The notes under the pieces were generated by a model. The model was not told where the DNA came from, did no database searches, and saw only the letters and a list, made by a program, of their open reading frames with translations. The position numbers and the translations under genes are program-made. DNA of 64,000 nucleotides, from positions 1 through 64,000 of the forward strand of contig JAFUWZ010000059.1 in assembly GCA_017471045.1 (NCBI GenBank). Direction: 5' to 3'. This DNA is from Bacteroidales bacterium (lineage in GTDB: Bacteria; Bacteroidota; Bacteroidia; Bacteroidales; UBA932). Of the stretch, positions 1 through 7,605 are shown piece after piece (the stretch's first letter is position 1; the number at the start of each line of letters is the position of its first letter).

Positions 1-1
1 C

Positions 2-874
2 AGCCTGGATAAGGTGACGGTTGAAACGCCACAAGGTGACCGTTTCACGCTGGGGCTCTCCGGAGTAATCCCATTTGAAATGCAGGAGCAGCACTGCCAA
101 ATCATCGCTGCACTCTTCGACAAATACTACCAGGGCGACCCCTCGGTCATTATGGGACCGATTCTTCGTGGTATGTGCCAGTGCCGCTGCTGGGCCAGCA
201 TCTTCTGGTATGGCCCGGACCGCGAAAACGAACGTGAGCGTATCGGAGCAAAAATTAAAAGCCTTCGGATGGAGCGTCGGATGGATGCCCAGGATGTCGC
301 ACAACTTGCTGACATCGATGCATCTAATCTCAGCCGCATCGAGAAGGGAAAGTATTCCGCCGGTCTCGACATTCTCTGCCGTATCGCCGCCGCAATGGAC
401 TGTCACTTAGATATTGTTCCCAACAACAATCGCGTGAACATGGCCGGGCACATCATCCCGGAAGACCATAAGAAATGGCTCATCACGGCCAAGCGCAGCA
501 CCTTCCGTCTGGCGGAGTGTCTGGAAAAGTACGGTGAGTATCATTGGCAGCAGAGCCGATACAATGTCAGCATCGGCGACACCATCTACATCTACGTCTC
601 CGAAGACCGTGAAATCAAGTACCGAATGACCGTTGAGGCCGTGAATGTCCGCTACGACCAGTGGATGATTCACGAGGAAGAGTTCTGGGTCGACAAGGAT
701 CGTATTAATCAGGACGAGACGGACACAAAGTACGCTCTCCTTCGCCTTGAGGCCACCTCCAAATCCGGCAAACTCACGGGAGAGAATCTCGCCAAGCACG
801 GTTTCCTCCGCGCCCCCCAGGGCACCAAAGAACTGGACGGAGAACTCCTTAGATACATCGAAAGGAGGTTCTGA
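2..874 (+). CDS. XRE-family HTH protein with C-terminal EVE-like (PUA fold) domain, 5' partial
   Basis: The frame is open to the left edge (codons S-L-D-K precede the first possible GTG start at 14), so the true start is probably outside the window. Counting from that GTG, residues ~73-136 form an XRE/Cro-type helix-turn-helix (ERIGAKIKSLRMERR, then DASNLSRIEKGKYS). Residues ~150-255 resemble the EVE-like PUA-fold family: KKWLITAK, a YHWQQS segment, then VSIGDTIYIYVS. EVE domains are thought to bind modified DNA bases; the family assignment here is by motif only. The stop lies 2 bases before the next start, and the strong AAAGGAGG ribosome site of that gene (861-868) sits inside this coding end, so the two genes are probably co-transcribed and coupled. 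Role in sensing modified DNA is inference. Confidence 0.75.
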   Translation, partial: SLDKVTVETPQGDRFTLGLSGVIPFEMQEQHCQIIAALFDKYYQGDPSVIMGPILRGMCQCRCWASIFWYGPDRENERERIGAKIKSLRMERRMDAQDVAQLADIDASNLSRIEKGKYSAGLDILCRIAAAMDCHLDIVPNNNRVNMAGHIIPEDHKKWLITAKRSTFRLAECLEKYGEYHWQQSRYNVSIGDTIYIYVSEDREIKYRMTVEAVNVRYDQWMIHEEEFWVDKDRINQDETDTKYALLRLEATSKSGKLTGENLAKHGFLRAPQGTKELDGELLRYIERRF

Positions 875-876
875 CT

Positions 877-1866
877 ATGGGTGTATTCCTGACTTATGCG
901 CTGGATGAAGGCGGAGCCCTCGTCCACGTCGATGATGTTGCCAAAGGCATGAAATGCGGCTGCCACTGCCCTCATTGTGATGCGCCCCTCTATGCCAAGA
1001 ATGCCGGACAAATCCGCGAGCATCATTTCGCCCATGCCCACGGACACGAATGTGAAGGAGCATACGAATCCTCTCTGCACCTACTGGCCAAAGAAGTTTT
1101 TCAGGAAACGGGCAGAATAATGCTCCCGCAATCCTACAACGGCACTTTCCCTTCCGGTCTCGTGCGAATACGCAATGTTGAAGTAGAGAAGTGGGATGAA
1201 CGCTATGGCTTCCGCCCGGACGTGGAAGGCATAATGGATAATGGCGAGCGGCTGCTTATCGAATTCCTGGTCAGTCATAAGGTCGATGGTAAAAAGCGTC
1301 AGACCATTGTGGACAATCACCTCAAGTGCATCGAGATAGACATCAATTATCAGGCCCTCGACAGAGCCGAATTGAAGGAATTCCTTACTGGTTCCGACAA
1401 AGACAGGAAATGGATCGTGTCGATGCCCCCGCCTCCAAAATCGATTGGGGAATCTTTCAGCTACGGAAGAAATCCCATGTACGAAAAGACGCGGGACATT
1501 CTCAAGGAAATCTTCGATGAAGGCACCCTTACCATTCATCCCTATGCAATGTCCTATTACCATTCCGACAGGCCCTTTGACCTGCGGCAGATCGGATACG
1601 ACGTCTGCGAAATCAACACGAAGTATCGGGGCTTCAAATCTGACTTGCTGCTTTTCCGGAGCCAAAAGGAGGACAAAGGCCACATATCAATCAATATCCG
1701 CGGCCGACGTGGCAGTGGAGACTTCCGTTACCCAAAAGGGCTCAGGATAATTGACCTGGTCTTCAAAGCCATTGGGACAGAAGAAAGCATCCGACAACGC
1801 CTGAAAGACGGCGATTTGGCTGGCGACTTAGGAATGACTGTCGAATACTTCGGCTTCAAAGAATAA
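877..1866 (+). CDS. CoiA-like protein: zinc-finger plus PD-(D/E)XK nuclease-like domain
   Basis: 329 aa. The N terminus carries a cysteine cluster (C27, C29, C31, C34; CHCPHC) followed by HHFAHAHGHEC at 49-59, the arrangement seen in competence CoiA-like proteins. It continues with a PD-(D/E)XK-like core: FRPDVEG (D115) and LLIEFLVSHK (E129). The usual third residue of the E-x-K/Q motif is L131, so catalysis may use K135 or be weakened. The C-terminal ~130 residues (after ~200) match nothing I can name. The start is set by AAAGGAGG at 861-868, one of very few clear Shine-Dalgarno sites in the window. It follows the XRE-EVE gene after 2 bases and ends at a strong hairpin. CoiA homologues occur both in competence and on mobile elements; here the neighbour suggests a DNA-processing or defence role, which is inference. 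Confidence 0.7.
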   Translation: MGVFLTYALDEGGALVHVDDVAKGMKCGCHCPHCDAPLYAKNAGQIREHHFAHAHGHECEGAYESSLHLLAKEVFQETGRIMLPQSYNGTFPSGLVRIRNVEVEKWDERYGFRPDVEGIMDNGERLLIEFLVSHKVDGKKRQTIVDNHLKCIEIDINYQALDRAELKEFLTGSDKDRKWIVSMPPPPKSIGESFSYGRNPMYEKTRDILKEIFDEGTLTIHPYAMSYYHSDRPFDLRQIGYDVCEINTKYRGFKSDLLLFRSQKEDKGHISINIRGRRGSGDFRYPKGLRIIDLVFKAIGTEESIRQRLKDGDLAGDLGMTVEYFGFKE

Positions 1867-1868
1867 AC

Positions 1869-1898
1869 GCAGTCTCGTCCAGCATGGGACGAGACTGC
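1869..1898. terminator. 12-bp perfect stem between convergent genes
   Basis: GCAGTCTCGTCC (1869-1880) pairs perfectly with GGACGAGACTGC (1887-1898) over a 6-base loop, starting 3 bases after the CoiA-like stop and 22 bases before the stop of the leftward SecB-like gene. The tail is pyrimidine-rich rather than a clean T run, so it is probably a bidirectional terminator of moderate strength. Confidence 0.7.
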
Positions 1899-1920
1899 TC
1901 TATCTTAGTTACACTCAGAA

Positions 1921-2358
1921 CTACCCCTGAGTAGAAAGATTTGCATTCAATTGATTCACGTCTATCATAGGCAGCGGATACTTGGAGAAGTTTGTCCCAG
2001 CGGTCTTAACCACCAGGATACCACGCATCGTACCTACCGCCACGCTTAAGAAGTGCGGCATGATGTGGTTAACCGTAATGCTTTGGTTGTCATTGAAAAC
2101 AATGAACTGACGGATATTCTTTACCTCAAATTCGAATTTGTACAAACTCTCAAGAACAACGTCTCCATCAAGTTCATATCGCGTACCGAAAAATAAGTTG
2201 AAGATGTTGTTTTCGACATCGGGTTGGATCTGTGTCGAAAAGCCAATCTGGATTGCATCTGGATCGACATTGTCTCCTACTCTCCCCGGAGACATCATAA
2301 AGCTTACCTCACTGACGGATGCAAGCCTCATTTGGATATTAACATTCTTTTCCGCCAT
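1921..2358 (-). CDS. SecB-like chaperone of a toxin-antitoxin-chaperone module
   Basis: 145 aa, last gene of a three-gene leftward unit. The ending (HIMPHFLSVAVGTMRGIL, then KYPLPMIDVNQLNANL) follows the SecB-fold pattern in which a helix opening with a Pro and containing an R-G/E pair is followed by a P-x-x-x-(V/I)-N strand; the mid region (NNIFNLFFGTRYEL, LYKFEFEVKN) fits SecB beta strands. Overall identity to SecB is low, so the call rests on fold pattern plus position. In known TAC modules a dedicated SecB-like protein folds and protects the antitoxin, which is otherwise degraded. It starts 6 bases after the antitoxin stop. The gene is clearly AT-richer than the housekeeping genes around it. 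Alternative: an unrelated SecB-fold accessory protein. Confidence 0.65.
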   Translation of the reverse strand: MAEKNVNIQMRLASVSEVSFMMSPGRVGDNVDPDAIQIGFSTQIQPDVENNIFNLFFGTRYELDGDVVLESLYKFEFEVKNIRQFIVFNDNQSITVNHIMPHFLSVAVGTMRGILVVKTAGTNFSKYPLPMIDVNQLNANLSTQG

Positions 2359-2364
2359 AGTAAG

Positions 2365-2748
2365 TTAATTAAAATATGTCATACTGAAATAGTTGCGGCT
2401 CTGGTTGTTATAAGCTCCATCATAAGACTCTGAAGGCGTCATGAATCCTCGTGCCGGGATGAATACATATTTCACTTCGGGAGCTTTTTTGACCTCAATC
2501 ACAGGTTCGCCAAGCACAGCGGCAATCTTGGCCAAAGTAGTTGTTGTGAATCCATGAGAGCCAGTAAGCCATCTGGAAATCTCCGACTCGCGTTTACCCA
2601 TCAGCGCTGCAAACTCGCGCTGAGTCATCTTTCTCTTCTTGAGAAGATCATAAATGCGATTGGCAATATCAACGTTAAGGCTGACCTCCTCCATCACCTC
2701 AGGAGCAACATTGGCAACACATTTATCAAATAAAGGGTTCTTTTTCAT
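2365..2748 (-). CDS. HigA-like XRE antitoxin with C-terminal extension
   Basis: 127 aa. Residues ~25-85 form an XRE helix-turn-helix (RIYDLLKKRKMTQREFAAL, then KRESEISRWLTGSHGFTTTT) typical of HigA antitoxins. After the HTH (from ~88) comes a ~40-residue tail rich in aromatic, Asn and Ser residues (KYVFIPARGFM, SRNYFSMTYFN) that ordinary HigA proteins lack. In TAC systems such a tail is the chaperone-addiction (ChAD) segment that makes the antitoxin depend on the SecB-like partner; that this tail is a ChAD is inference from position and composition. Middle gene, 8 bases after the toxin and 6 before the chaperone. It probably represses the promoter at 3273-3304. Confidence 0.75.
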   Translation of the reverse strand: MKKNPLFDKCVANVAPEVMEEVSLNVDIANRIYDLLKKRKMTQREFAALMGKRESEISRWLTGSHGFTTTTLAKIAAVLGEPVIEVKKAPEVKYVFIPARGFMTPSESYDGAYNNQSRNYFSMTYFN

Positions 2749-2756
2749 AACAGGTA

Positions 2757-3260
2757 TTATATGGTGATAGTTTCAATAATTGTTTTTACTCTCTGGTAAT
2801 CTTCGTAATCCGAATGCGCCCTGCGTGTCTCGATATATATCTGATGCTCAATAGAGCGAAGCTTATCAACTATATCCAGTAGAACGGGATCATCTTCGTA
2901 TTTCCTAACCTTCTTGATTCCTCCATTGCCAATAACAAGAATCCTCTCCGAAATCCTAATGCAATACAAACGGAGAGTTCCGACTCCCCTGCTTCGTCGT
3001 TGTTCAATACAAAGCGGAATAGCTTTGATATTCTTCCCTTCCAGACGAAATAGATTCTCACGAGCACCGCAATCATCCACCATCTTTTTGATGACAGCGA
3101 TAATGGCATCAAAGTCTTTCTTTAATTGTGGATTTGGAAGAGAACCGTTGTCGGACATGAATTTTTCGAACTCTGTCTGCGTCTCACCATCATACTTCGG
3201 TGAGTATATACTGACATTATCGCTTTCTATAACGAGTTCGAGTTTTCCCATACAAAACAT
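2757..3260 (-). CDS. Putative HigB/RelE-superfamily toxin of the TAC module
   Basis: Read from ATG 3260 (167 aa); a second ATG at 3251 (MGKLELVIES) is also possible. An upstream in-frame TTG overlaps the -7 box and cannot be the start. The arrangement resembles the RelE/HigB or phage Gp49-like fold: a central strand run (TLRLYCIRISERILVIGNGG) followed by a helical ending with YEDYQR. HigB-type toxins are ribosome-dependent mRNA endonucleases that act in the cytoplasm. There is no decisive catalytic signature, so the toxin call leans on its position directly before a HigA-like gene. AT-rich codon use compared with genes to the right suggests transfer. Confidence 0.6.
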   Translation of the reverse strand: MFCMGKLELVIESDNVSIYSPKYDGETQTEFEKFMSDNGSLPNPQLKKDFDAIIAVIKKMVDDCGARENLFRLEGKNIKAIPLCIEQRRSRGVGTLRLYCIRISERILVIGNGGIKKVRKYEDDPVLLDIVDKLRSIEHQIYIETRRAHSDYEDYQRVKTIIETITI

Positions 3261-3272
3261 TGTTTGAGGGTG

Positions 3273-3304
3273 CAAAGATACAACATCTTTTTGAACCCCA
3301 CAAA
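3273..3304 (-). promoter_or_regulatory. Promoter of the TAC module
   Basis: On the minus strand TTTG (3304-3301), 20 bases, then TATCTTTG (3280-3273): both elements of the Bacteroidota sigma factor consensus. The first usable ATG (3260) is 12 bases after the box. Confidence 0.75.
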
Positions 3305-3353
3305 CGAAACTTCACTTTTTTGTTAAGTTTTGAAGCAAGAGTAAAACAGTAGA

Positions 3354-3391
3354 ATCGAAAAAAATGAGGACAAATCGAAAGATTTGTCCTC
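3354..3391 (-). terminator. Intrinsic terminator of the initiator tRNA gene
   Basis: Perfect 11-bp stem GAGGACAAATC/GATTTGTCCTC closed by a GAAA tetraloop (3366-3391), followed on the minus strand by seven T (3364-3358). It begins 5 bases after the tRNA 3' end. Confidence 0.9.
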
Positions 3392-3396
3392 GTTAG

Positions 3397-3469
<73 letters not shown>

Positions 3470-3498
3470 ATGTGGACTGCAAAGATAGATATTTTTTC

Positions 3499-3506
3499 TA
3501 TATTTG
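3499..3506 (+). promoter_or_regulatory. -7 box of the HpcH/HpaI aldolase gene
   Basis: TATATTTG, only 5 bases before ATG 3512; no clear TTTG at -33. Transcription would start about 2 bases before the start codon, giving a nearly leaderless mRNA. Confidence 0.55.
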
Positions 3507-3511
3507 CAAAT

Positions 3512-4279
3512 ATGCAAATCAATAATCTCGAAAAATTCCTGGCAAAAGTCAAGGCAGGACAGTGCCCTTTGGGCGGTTGTGTATCCTTTGCTGATCCGGC
3601 GGTCACGGAAGTCGTGGCGGAAGCCGGATTTGATTTTGTCTTCATTGACGGCGAACACGGCGAGATCGACCGGAATACGGCGATGCAGCACTTGATGGCA
3701 GTCCGTGGGACAGACTGCGCCTCGTTCTACAGGGTGCCGGCCTGCGACCATACCGAAATCAAGAAAGTCATCGATTTCTGCCCGGCGGGCATCATCGTCC
3801 CGATGGTAATGAATGCCGAGCAGGCGGCATCAGCTATCGCCGCGATGCGCTATCCGCCGGTCGGGAACCGGGGCTGCGGATTCCGCCGGGGGCTTCGTTA
3901 CGGTGTGGAGGATATGGACAAGTATTGGGAAGCGTCGGCCCACGATCCGCTGGTCATCTTGCAGATCGAGCATATCGACGCCGTCCGGGACTTGGACCGG
4001 ATCTTGGCGCTGCCGGGGCTGGATAGCGTGCTCGTGGGCCCGTACGACCTTTCCGCCTCGATGGGCAAGGCCGGGCAGTGGGACGATCCCGAGGTCAAGG
4101 CGGCCTACGACGAGGTGGCCCGGAAGGCCAAGGCGGCCGGCGTACTGCTGGGCGTGTCGCTGGAGGTCGAGTATGCGGCGTGGAAGCAGCGCGGCGTGGA
4201 CTACATGGCTGTGCGGAGCGATACCGGCGCGATGATCGAAGGCTTCCGGAACGCGATCCGCGCCTTCCGCGAAGCCTGA
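3512..4279 (+). CDS. HpcH/HpaI aldolase family protein
   Basis: 255 aa. A class II, metal-dependent pyruvate aldolase of the HpcH/HpaI/citrate lyase beta family, which cleaves 2-keto-3-deoxy sugar acids or 4-hydroxy-2-oxo acids to pyruvate plus an aldehyde. Visible landmarks: FVFIDGEHGE (~35-45), ILQIEHIDAV with the metal-binding Gln-Glu region, LVGPYDLSASMG near the C terminus, and the ARGLRYG-like glycine/arginine segment (GCGFRRGLRYG). The open frame runs back to 3434 through the tRNA gene, but MQINNLEKF at 3512 gives the family's normal N terminus and lies just after the -7 box. Single gene, convergent with hisS. Closest role may be 2-keto-3-deoxy-L-rhamnonate-type aldolase; the substrate cannot be read from sequence. 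Confidence 0.85.
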   Translation: MQINNLEKFLAKVKAGQCPLGGCVSFADPAVTEVVAEAGFDFVFIDGEHGEIDRNTAMQHLMAVRGTDCASFYRVPACDHTEIKKVIDFCPAGIIVPMVMNAEQAASAIAAMRYPPVGNRGCGFRRGLRYGVEDMDKYWEASAHDPLVILQIEHIDAVRDLDRILALPGLDSVLVGPYDLSASMGKAGQWDDPEVKAAYDEVARKAKAAGVLLGVSLEVEYAAWKQRGVDYMAVRSDTGAMIEGFRNAIRAFREA

Positions 4280-4291
4280 CGCGCGCTCACG

Positions 4292-5701
4292 CTATGCCAG
4301 AAAAGCGAGTATGCCGGCGAGGTCGCCGCGGTCGAAACTCCGCTGCTCGCCGGACGCGAGATTCTTGATCTGGACGGTCCGGGCGGAGAGCTCTGTTTCT
4401 CCGTTGATCGACAGGAACGGAATCGCCTTGCGGTCCGCGTAATCGAACTGCTTCTTCAGTTTTGCGGTGTCCGGATAGACCTCCACCGCGATGCCGGCCG
4501 CACGCAGCGACTGTGCGACACCCACGGCATAAGCAGCCTCCTGCGGCCCCATATTGGCCAACAGCAGCCGCGTCGCGGATTTCAGGCCCTCAGGGAATTT
4601 GTCCAATCCTTTCAGGACGTCGTATATGCGGTCCGCGCCGAACGAAATGCCTACACCCGACATATCCGGAAGGCCGAAAATCCCGGTCAGGTTGTCGTAA
4701 CGACCGCCGCCGCAGATGCTGCCGATCTGCCAGTCCAGCGCCTTGACCTCGAAGATGGCGCCGGTATAATAATTGAGCCCACGGGCCAGCGAGAGATCGA
4801 TTTCCACGGTGCTGCGGACTCCCGCCGCCGCGATGAAGCTGAAGAGTTCCTCCAGTTCGTCAAGGCCTTTCAGGCCGGTCTCGGAAACCAGGCCCGAAGC
4901 GGATCCGCCGTTCATCAGGGCGCGCATCGAGGCTATCTTTTCCTGGGCACTGCCGCTCAGCTGCAGGATCGGCTCGATCACCGCAACGGCTTCCTCCGTC
5001 AGACCGTTGCCGATCATCTCGGCCTTGACGGCATCCAGTCCGATCTTGTCGAGTTTGTCGATGGCGACGGTGATGTCCACCACCTTGTCCGGGAAGCCGC
5101 AGATCTCGGCAAAACCCGTCAGGACCTTGCGGTTGTTGACCTTGATCAAAACATTGACATCCAAGCGCTTGAAGACATCGTCAACAAGCTGGACCAGTTC
5201 CAGCTCGTTGAGCTGGGAGCGACTGCCGATCACGTCCGCGTCGCACTGGTAGAATTCGCGGTAGCGGCCCTTCTGGGGGCGGTCGGCCCGCCACACGGGC
5301 TGTATCTGAAAACGTTTGAACGGGAATGAAATCTCATTCTGGTGCTGGACCACGTAGCGGGCGAACGGGACGGTCAAGTCATATCGCAGGCCCTTCTCGC
5401 AGACCGCCAGCGAAAGCGCCTTGCTGTTGTAGGCCTTTTCTCCTTCCGGGAAGCGATACTGACCGTAATCGATACCCGAAAAGGCATCCCCGGAATTCAG
5501 AATGCGGAACAGGAGTTTGTCCCCTTCGTCCCCATATTTGCCGAGCAGGGTCGAAAGGTTCTCCATCGCCGGCGTCTCGATCTGGGCGTAGCCGAAGGTT
5601 CTGAAAACCGATTTAATGGTATCGAAGATATAGTTCCGCTCGGCCGTTTCCTGCTGACCGAAATCGCGGGTCCCCTTGGGGATGGAAGGTTTTTGTGCCA
5701 T
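4292..5701 (-). CDS. hisS: Histidine--tRNA ligase
   Basis: 469 aa from ATG 5701 ([14 protein letters not shown], the normal HisRS N terminus; six upstream codons in frame are unlikely to be used). Class II synthetase charging tRNA-His. Motif 2 is [17 protein letters not shown], the HisRS-specific signature is [15 protein letters not shown], followed by GGGRYDNL and the motif 3 region [15 protein letters not shown]. The anticodon-binding domain occupies the last ~100 residues ([14 protein letters not shown]). Divergent from sppA, with which it shares a ~90-base promoter region. Confidence 0.97.
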   Translation of the reverse strand: MAQKPSIPKGTRDFGQQETAERNYIFDTIKSVFRTFGYAQIETPAMENLSTLLGKYGDEGDKLLFRILNSGDAFSGIDYGQYRFPEGEKAYNSKALSLAVCEKGLRYDLTVPFARYVVQHQNEISFPFKRFQIQPVWRADRPQKGRYREFYQCDADVIGSRSQLNELELVQLVDDVFKRLDVNVLIKVNNRKVLTGFAEICGFPDKVVDITVAIDKLDKIGLDAVKAEMIGNGLTEEAVAVIEPILQLSGSAQEKIASMRALMNGGSASGLVSETGLKGLDELEELFSFIAAAGVRSTVEIDLSLARGLNYYTGAIFEVKALDWQIGSICGGGRYDNLTGIFGLPDMSGVGISFGADRIYDVLKGLDKFPEGLKSATRLLLANMGPQEAAYAVGVAQSLRAAGIAVEVYPDTAKLKKQFDYADRKAIPFLSINGETELSARTVQIKNLASGEQRSFDRGDLAGILAFLA

Positions 5702-5732
5702 ATCGTGAGTCAAAAACAATTCTTGAAGCTTG

Positions 5733-5740
5733 CAAATTTA
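5733..5740 (-). promoter_or_regulatory. -7 box of hisS
   Basis: TAAATTTG on the minus strand, 31 bases before ATG 5701. It faces away from the sppA box of identical sequence at 5761-5768. Confidence 0.6.
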
Positions 5741-5760
5741 GGAATTTTTGCCGTTTTTAT

Positions 5761-5768
5761 TAAATTTG
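5761..5768 (+). promoter_or_regulatory. -7 box of sppA
   Basis: TAAATTTG, 25 bases before ATG 5794. Confidence 0.6.
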
Positions 5769-5793
5769 TCACTTGTATATCATCATAACGAAC

Positions 5794-7605
5794 ATGAAAG
5801 ATTTTGTAAAAATGGTTCTGGCCGTCCTCTGCGGCCTCTTTCTCATCGGTATTCTGGGTTTTGTCCTCTTCTTCGGAGCGGTCGGTTCCATGGCGGCGGC
5901 CGGTTCCGGCACGCCGTCCATTCCCAAGAATGCGGTGCTGAAAATCGACATGAGTGAAATCACCCTGGGCGAGCAATCCTCGGATGACATGGCTATCCCC
6001 TCCTTTGCTTCCCTGCAGGGAGGACAGACGGCTGCGATCGGCATCTGGGATGCTGTCCAGGCTATCAATGCGGCCGCGGAAGACAATAATATCCAGTACA
6101 TTTATCTCCTGCCGGAAGCCACTTCCGCAGGGATGGGACACCTCTACGAGTTCCGCACGGCCTTGGAGAACTTCCGCAATAGCGGCAAGGCGATCGTTTC
6201 CTATATGGACAATGTCAGCACGGGAGCTTACTATCTGGCCTCCGTATCGGACAAGATATACATGACCTCGCACGACGGCATCACGTCAATGTTCCACGGC
6301 ATCAGCGGGCAGATGGTATTCCTGAAAGACATCCTGGACAGGCTCGGCGTCAATGTCCAGCTGATCCGGCATGGCAAGTACAAATCTGCCGGTGAGATGT
6401 ATGTGCGCAATTCCTCCAGCCCTGAAAACATGGAGCAGAACCAGGAGATGATCTCTTCGATCTGGAACGAGTTCCTGCGCGGGATTTCCGTGAGCCGGGA
6501 TATCCCCATCGAGCAGTTGAACGGGTTGATCGACAACCTCAGACTCAACTTCTCGCAAGACTTCCTGGATGCGCGTCTGGTGGACGGCCTCCTGACCAAG
6601 GAAGAACTCAAGGAGAAACTGGCCGCCCTGTCGTCTGTCGAGGCGTTCAAGGATGTCAAGATGGTCTCTTTCAGCGACTATGTCTCCGCCAAGGCGACAT
6701 CCAACTACAAGGCTAAGAACAAGTTGGCCGTGATTTATGTGGATGGGGATATCGTGGATGGCAAAGGCAAGCAGAGCGTGGCCGGCGACCGTTTCGCCAA
6801 TGTCATCGCCAAGGTACGGGAAGACGATGCCGTCAAGGCGGTGGTCTTCCGCGTCAATTCTCCCGGCGGCAGCGTCCTCGCGTCTGAGAAGATCCGCACC
6901 GAAGTCGATCTTCTCAAGGCTGCCAAGCCGGTTGTCGCCTCGTACGGCAACTATGCTGCTTCCGGCGGTTATTGGATTTCGTCCGGATGCGGACACATTT
7001 TCTCAGATCCCACGACGCTGACCGGCTCCATCGGGGTTTTCAGCATGATCCCGGATTTCAGCAAGACGGTGAAGGATATCGCCCATGTCACCTATACGCC
7101 TGTCAATTCCAACAAGCACTCCGACATGATGTCGCTGATGCGTCCCCTCGATAACGAGGAAACGGCCTATATGCAAGCCTCCGTCGAGCGGATCTACGAC
7201 CGTTTCGTCAGTCTGGTCGCTGAAGGCCGCAACCTGACTTACGAGTTCGTGGACAATGTGGCCCAGGGCCGTGTGTGGACGGGACGCGATGCGCTCAGCA
7301 TCCACCTCGTGGACGAAATCGGAACCCTCGAGGATGCAATCAGGTGGGTGGCGGAAGCCGCGGTTGACAGTTTGGATGAAGCCGACCTCAAGAACTGGAA
7401 CATCGTCGCTTACCCGAAGCCGCAGACGACCCTCGAGAAGATGATGGAACTGCTGGGCAGCAAGCCTTCCGGCGAGGAGATCTTCGCAGGGACTCCGCTC
7501 GCTCCTGCAGCACGGGCGCTCAACGAATGGGCGGATGCCCTCCGGGAAGGCGGACGTTCCGTCATGGTCGCCCGGATTCCTTATGATATCATCTGGGAGC
7601 GCTGA
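5794..7605 (+). CDS. sppA: Signal peptide peptidase SppA, 67-kDa type
   Basis: 603 aa from ATG 5794 (MKDFVKMVLAVLCGLF). Membrane-anchored S49-family serine protease that digests remnant signal peptides. One N-terminal membrane segment (~7-30), then two tandem S49 domains. The catalytic dyad is split between them as in E. coli SppA: general-base lysine in HGKYKSAGE (K197) in the first domain and nucleophile serine in NYAASGGYW (S390) in the second. RVNSPGGSVLASE is the conserved glycine loop. The 3' end overlaps the convergent lacI-type gene by 17 bases. Confidence 0.95.
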   Translation: MKDFVKMVLAVLCGLFLIGILGFVLFFGAVGSMAAAGSGTPSIPKNAVLKIDMSEITLGEQSSDDMAIPSFASLQGGQTAAIGIWDAVQAINAAAEDNNIQYIYLLPEATSAGMGHLYEFRTALENFRNSGKAIVSYMDNVSTGAYYLASVSDKIYMTSHDGITSMFHGISGQMVFLKDILDRLGVNVQLIRHGKYKSAGEMYVRNSSSPENMEQNQEMISSIWNEFLRGISVSRDIPIEQLNGLIDNLRLNFSQDFLDARLVDGLLTKEELKEKLAALSSVEAFKDVKMVSFSDYVSAKATSNYKAKNKLAVIYVDGDIVDGKGKQSVAGDRFANVIAKVREDDAVKAVVFRVNSPGGSVLASEKIRTEVDLLKAAKPVVASYGNYAASGGYWISSGCGHIFSDPTTLTGSIGVFSMIPDFSKTVKDIAHVTYTPVNSNKHSDMMSLMRPLDNEETAYMQASVERIYDRFVSLVAEGRNLTYEFVDNVAQGRVWTGRDALSIHLVDEIGTLEDAIRWVAEAAVDSLDEADLKNWNIVAYPKPQTTLEKMMELLGSKPSGEEIFAGTPLAPAARALNEWADALREGGRSVMVARIPYDIIWER

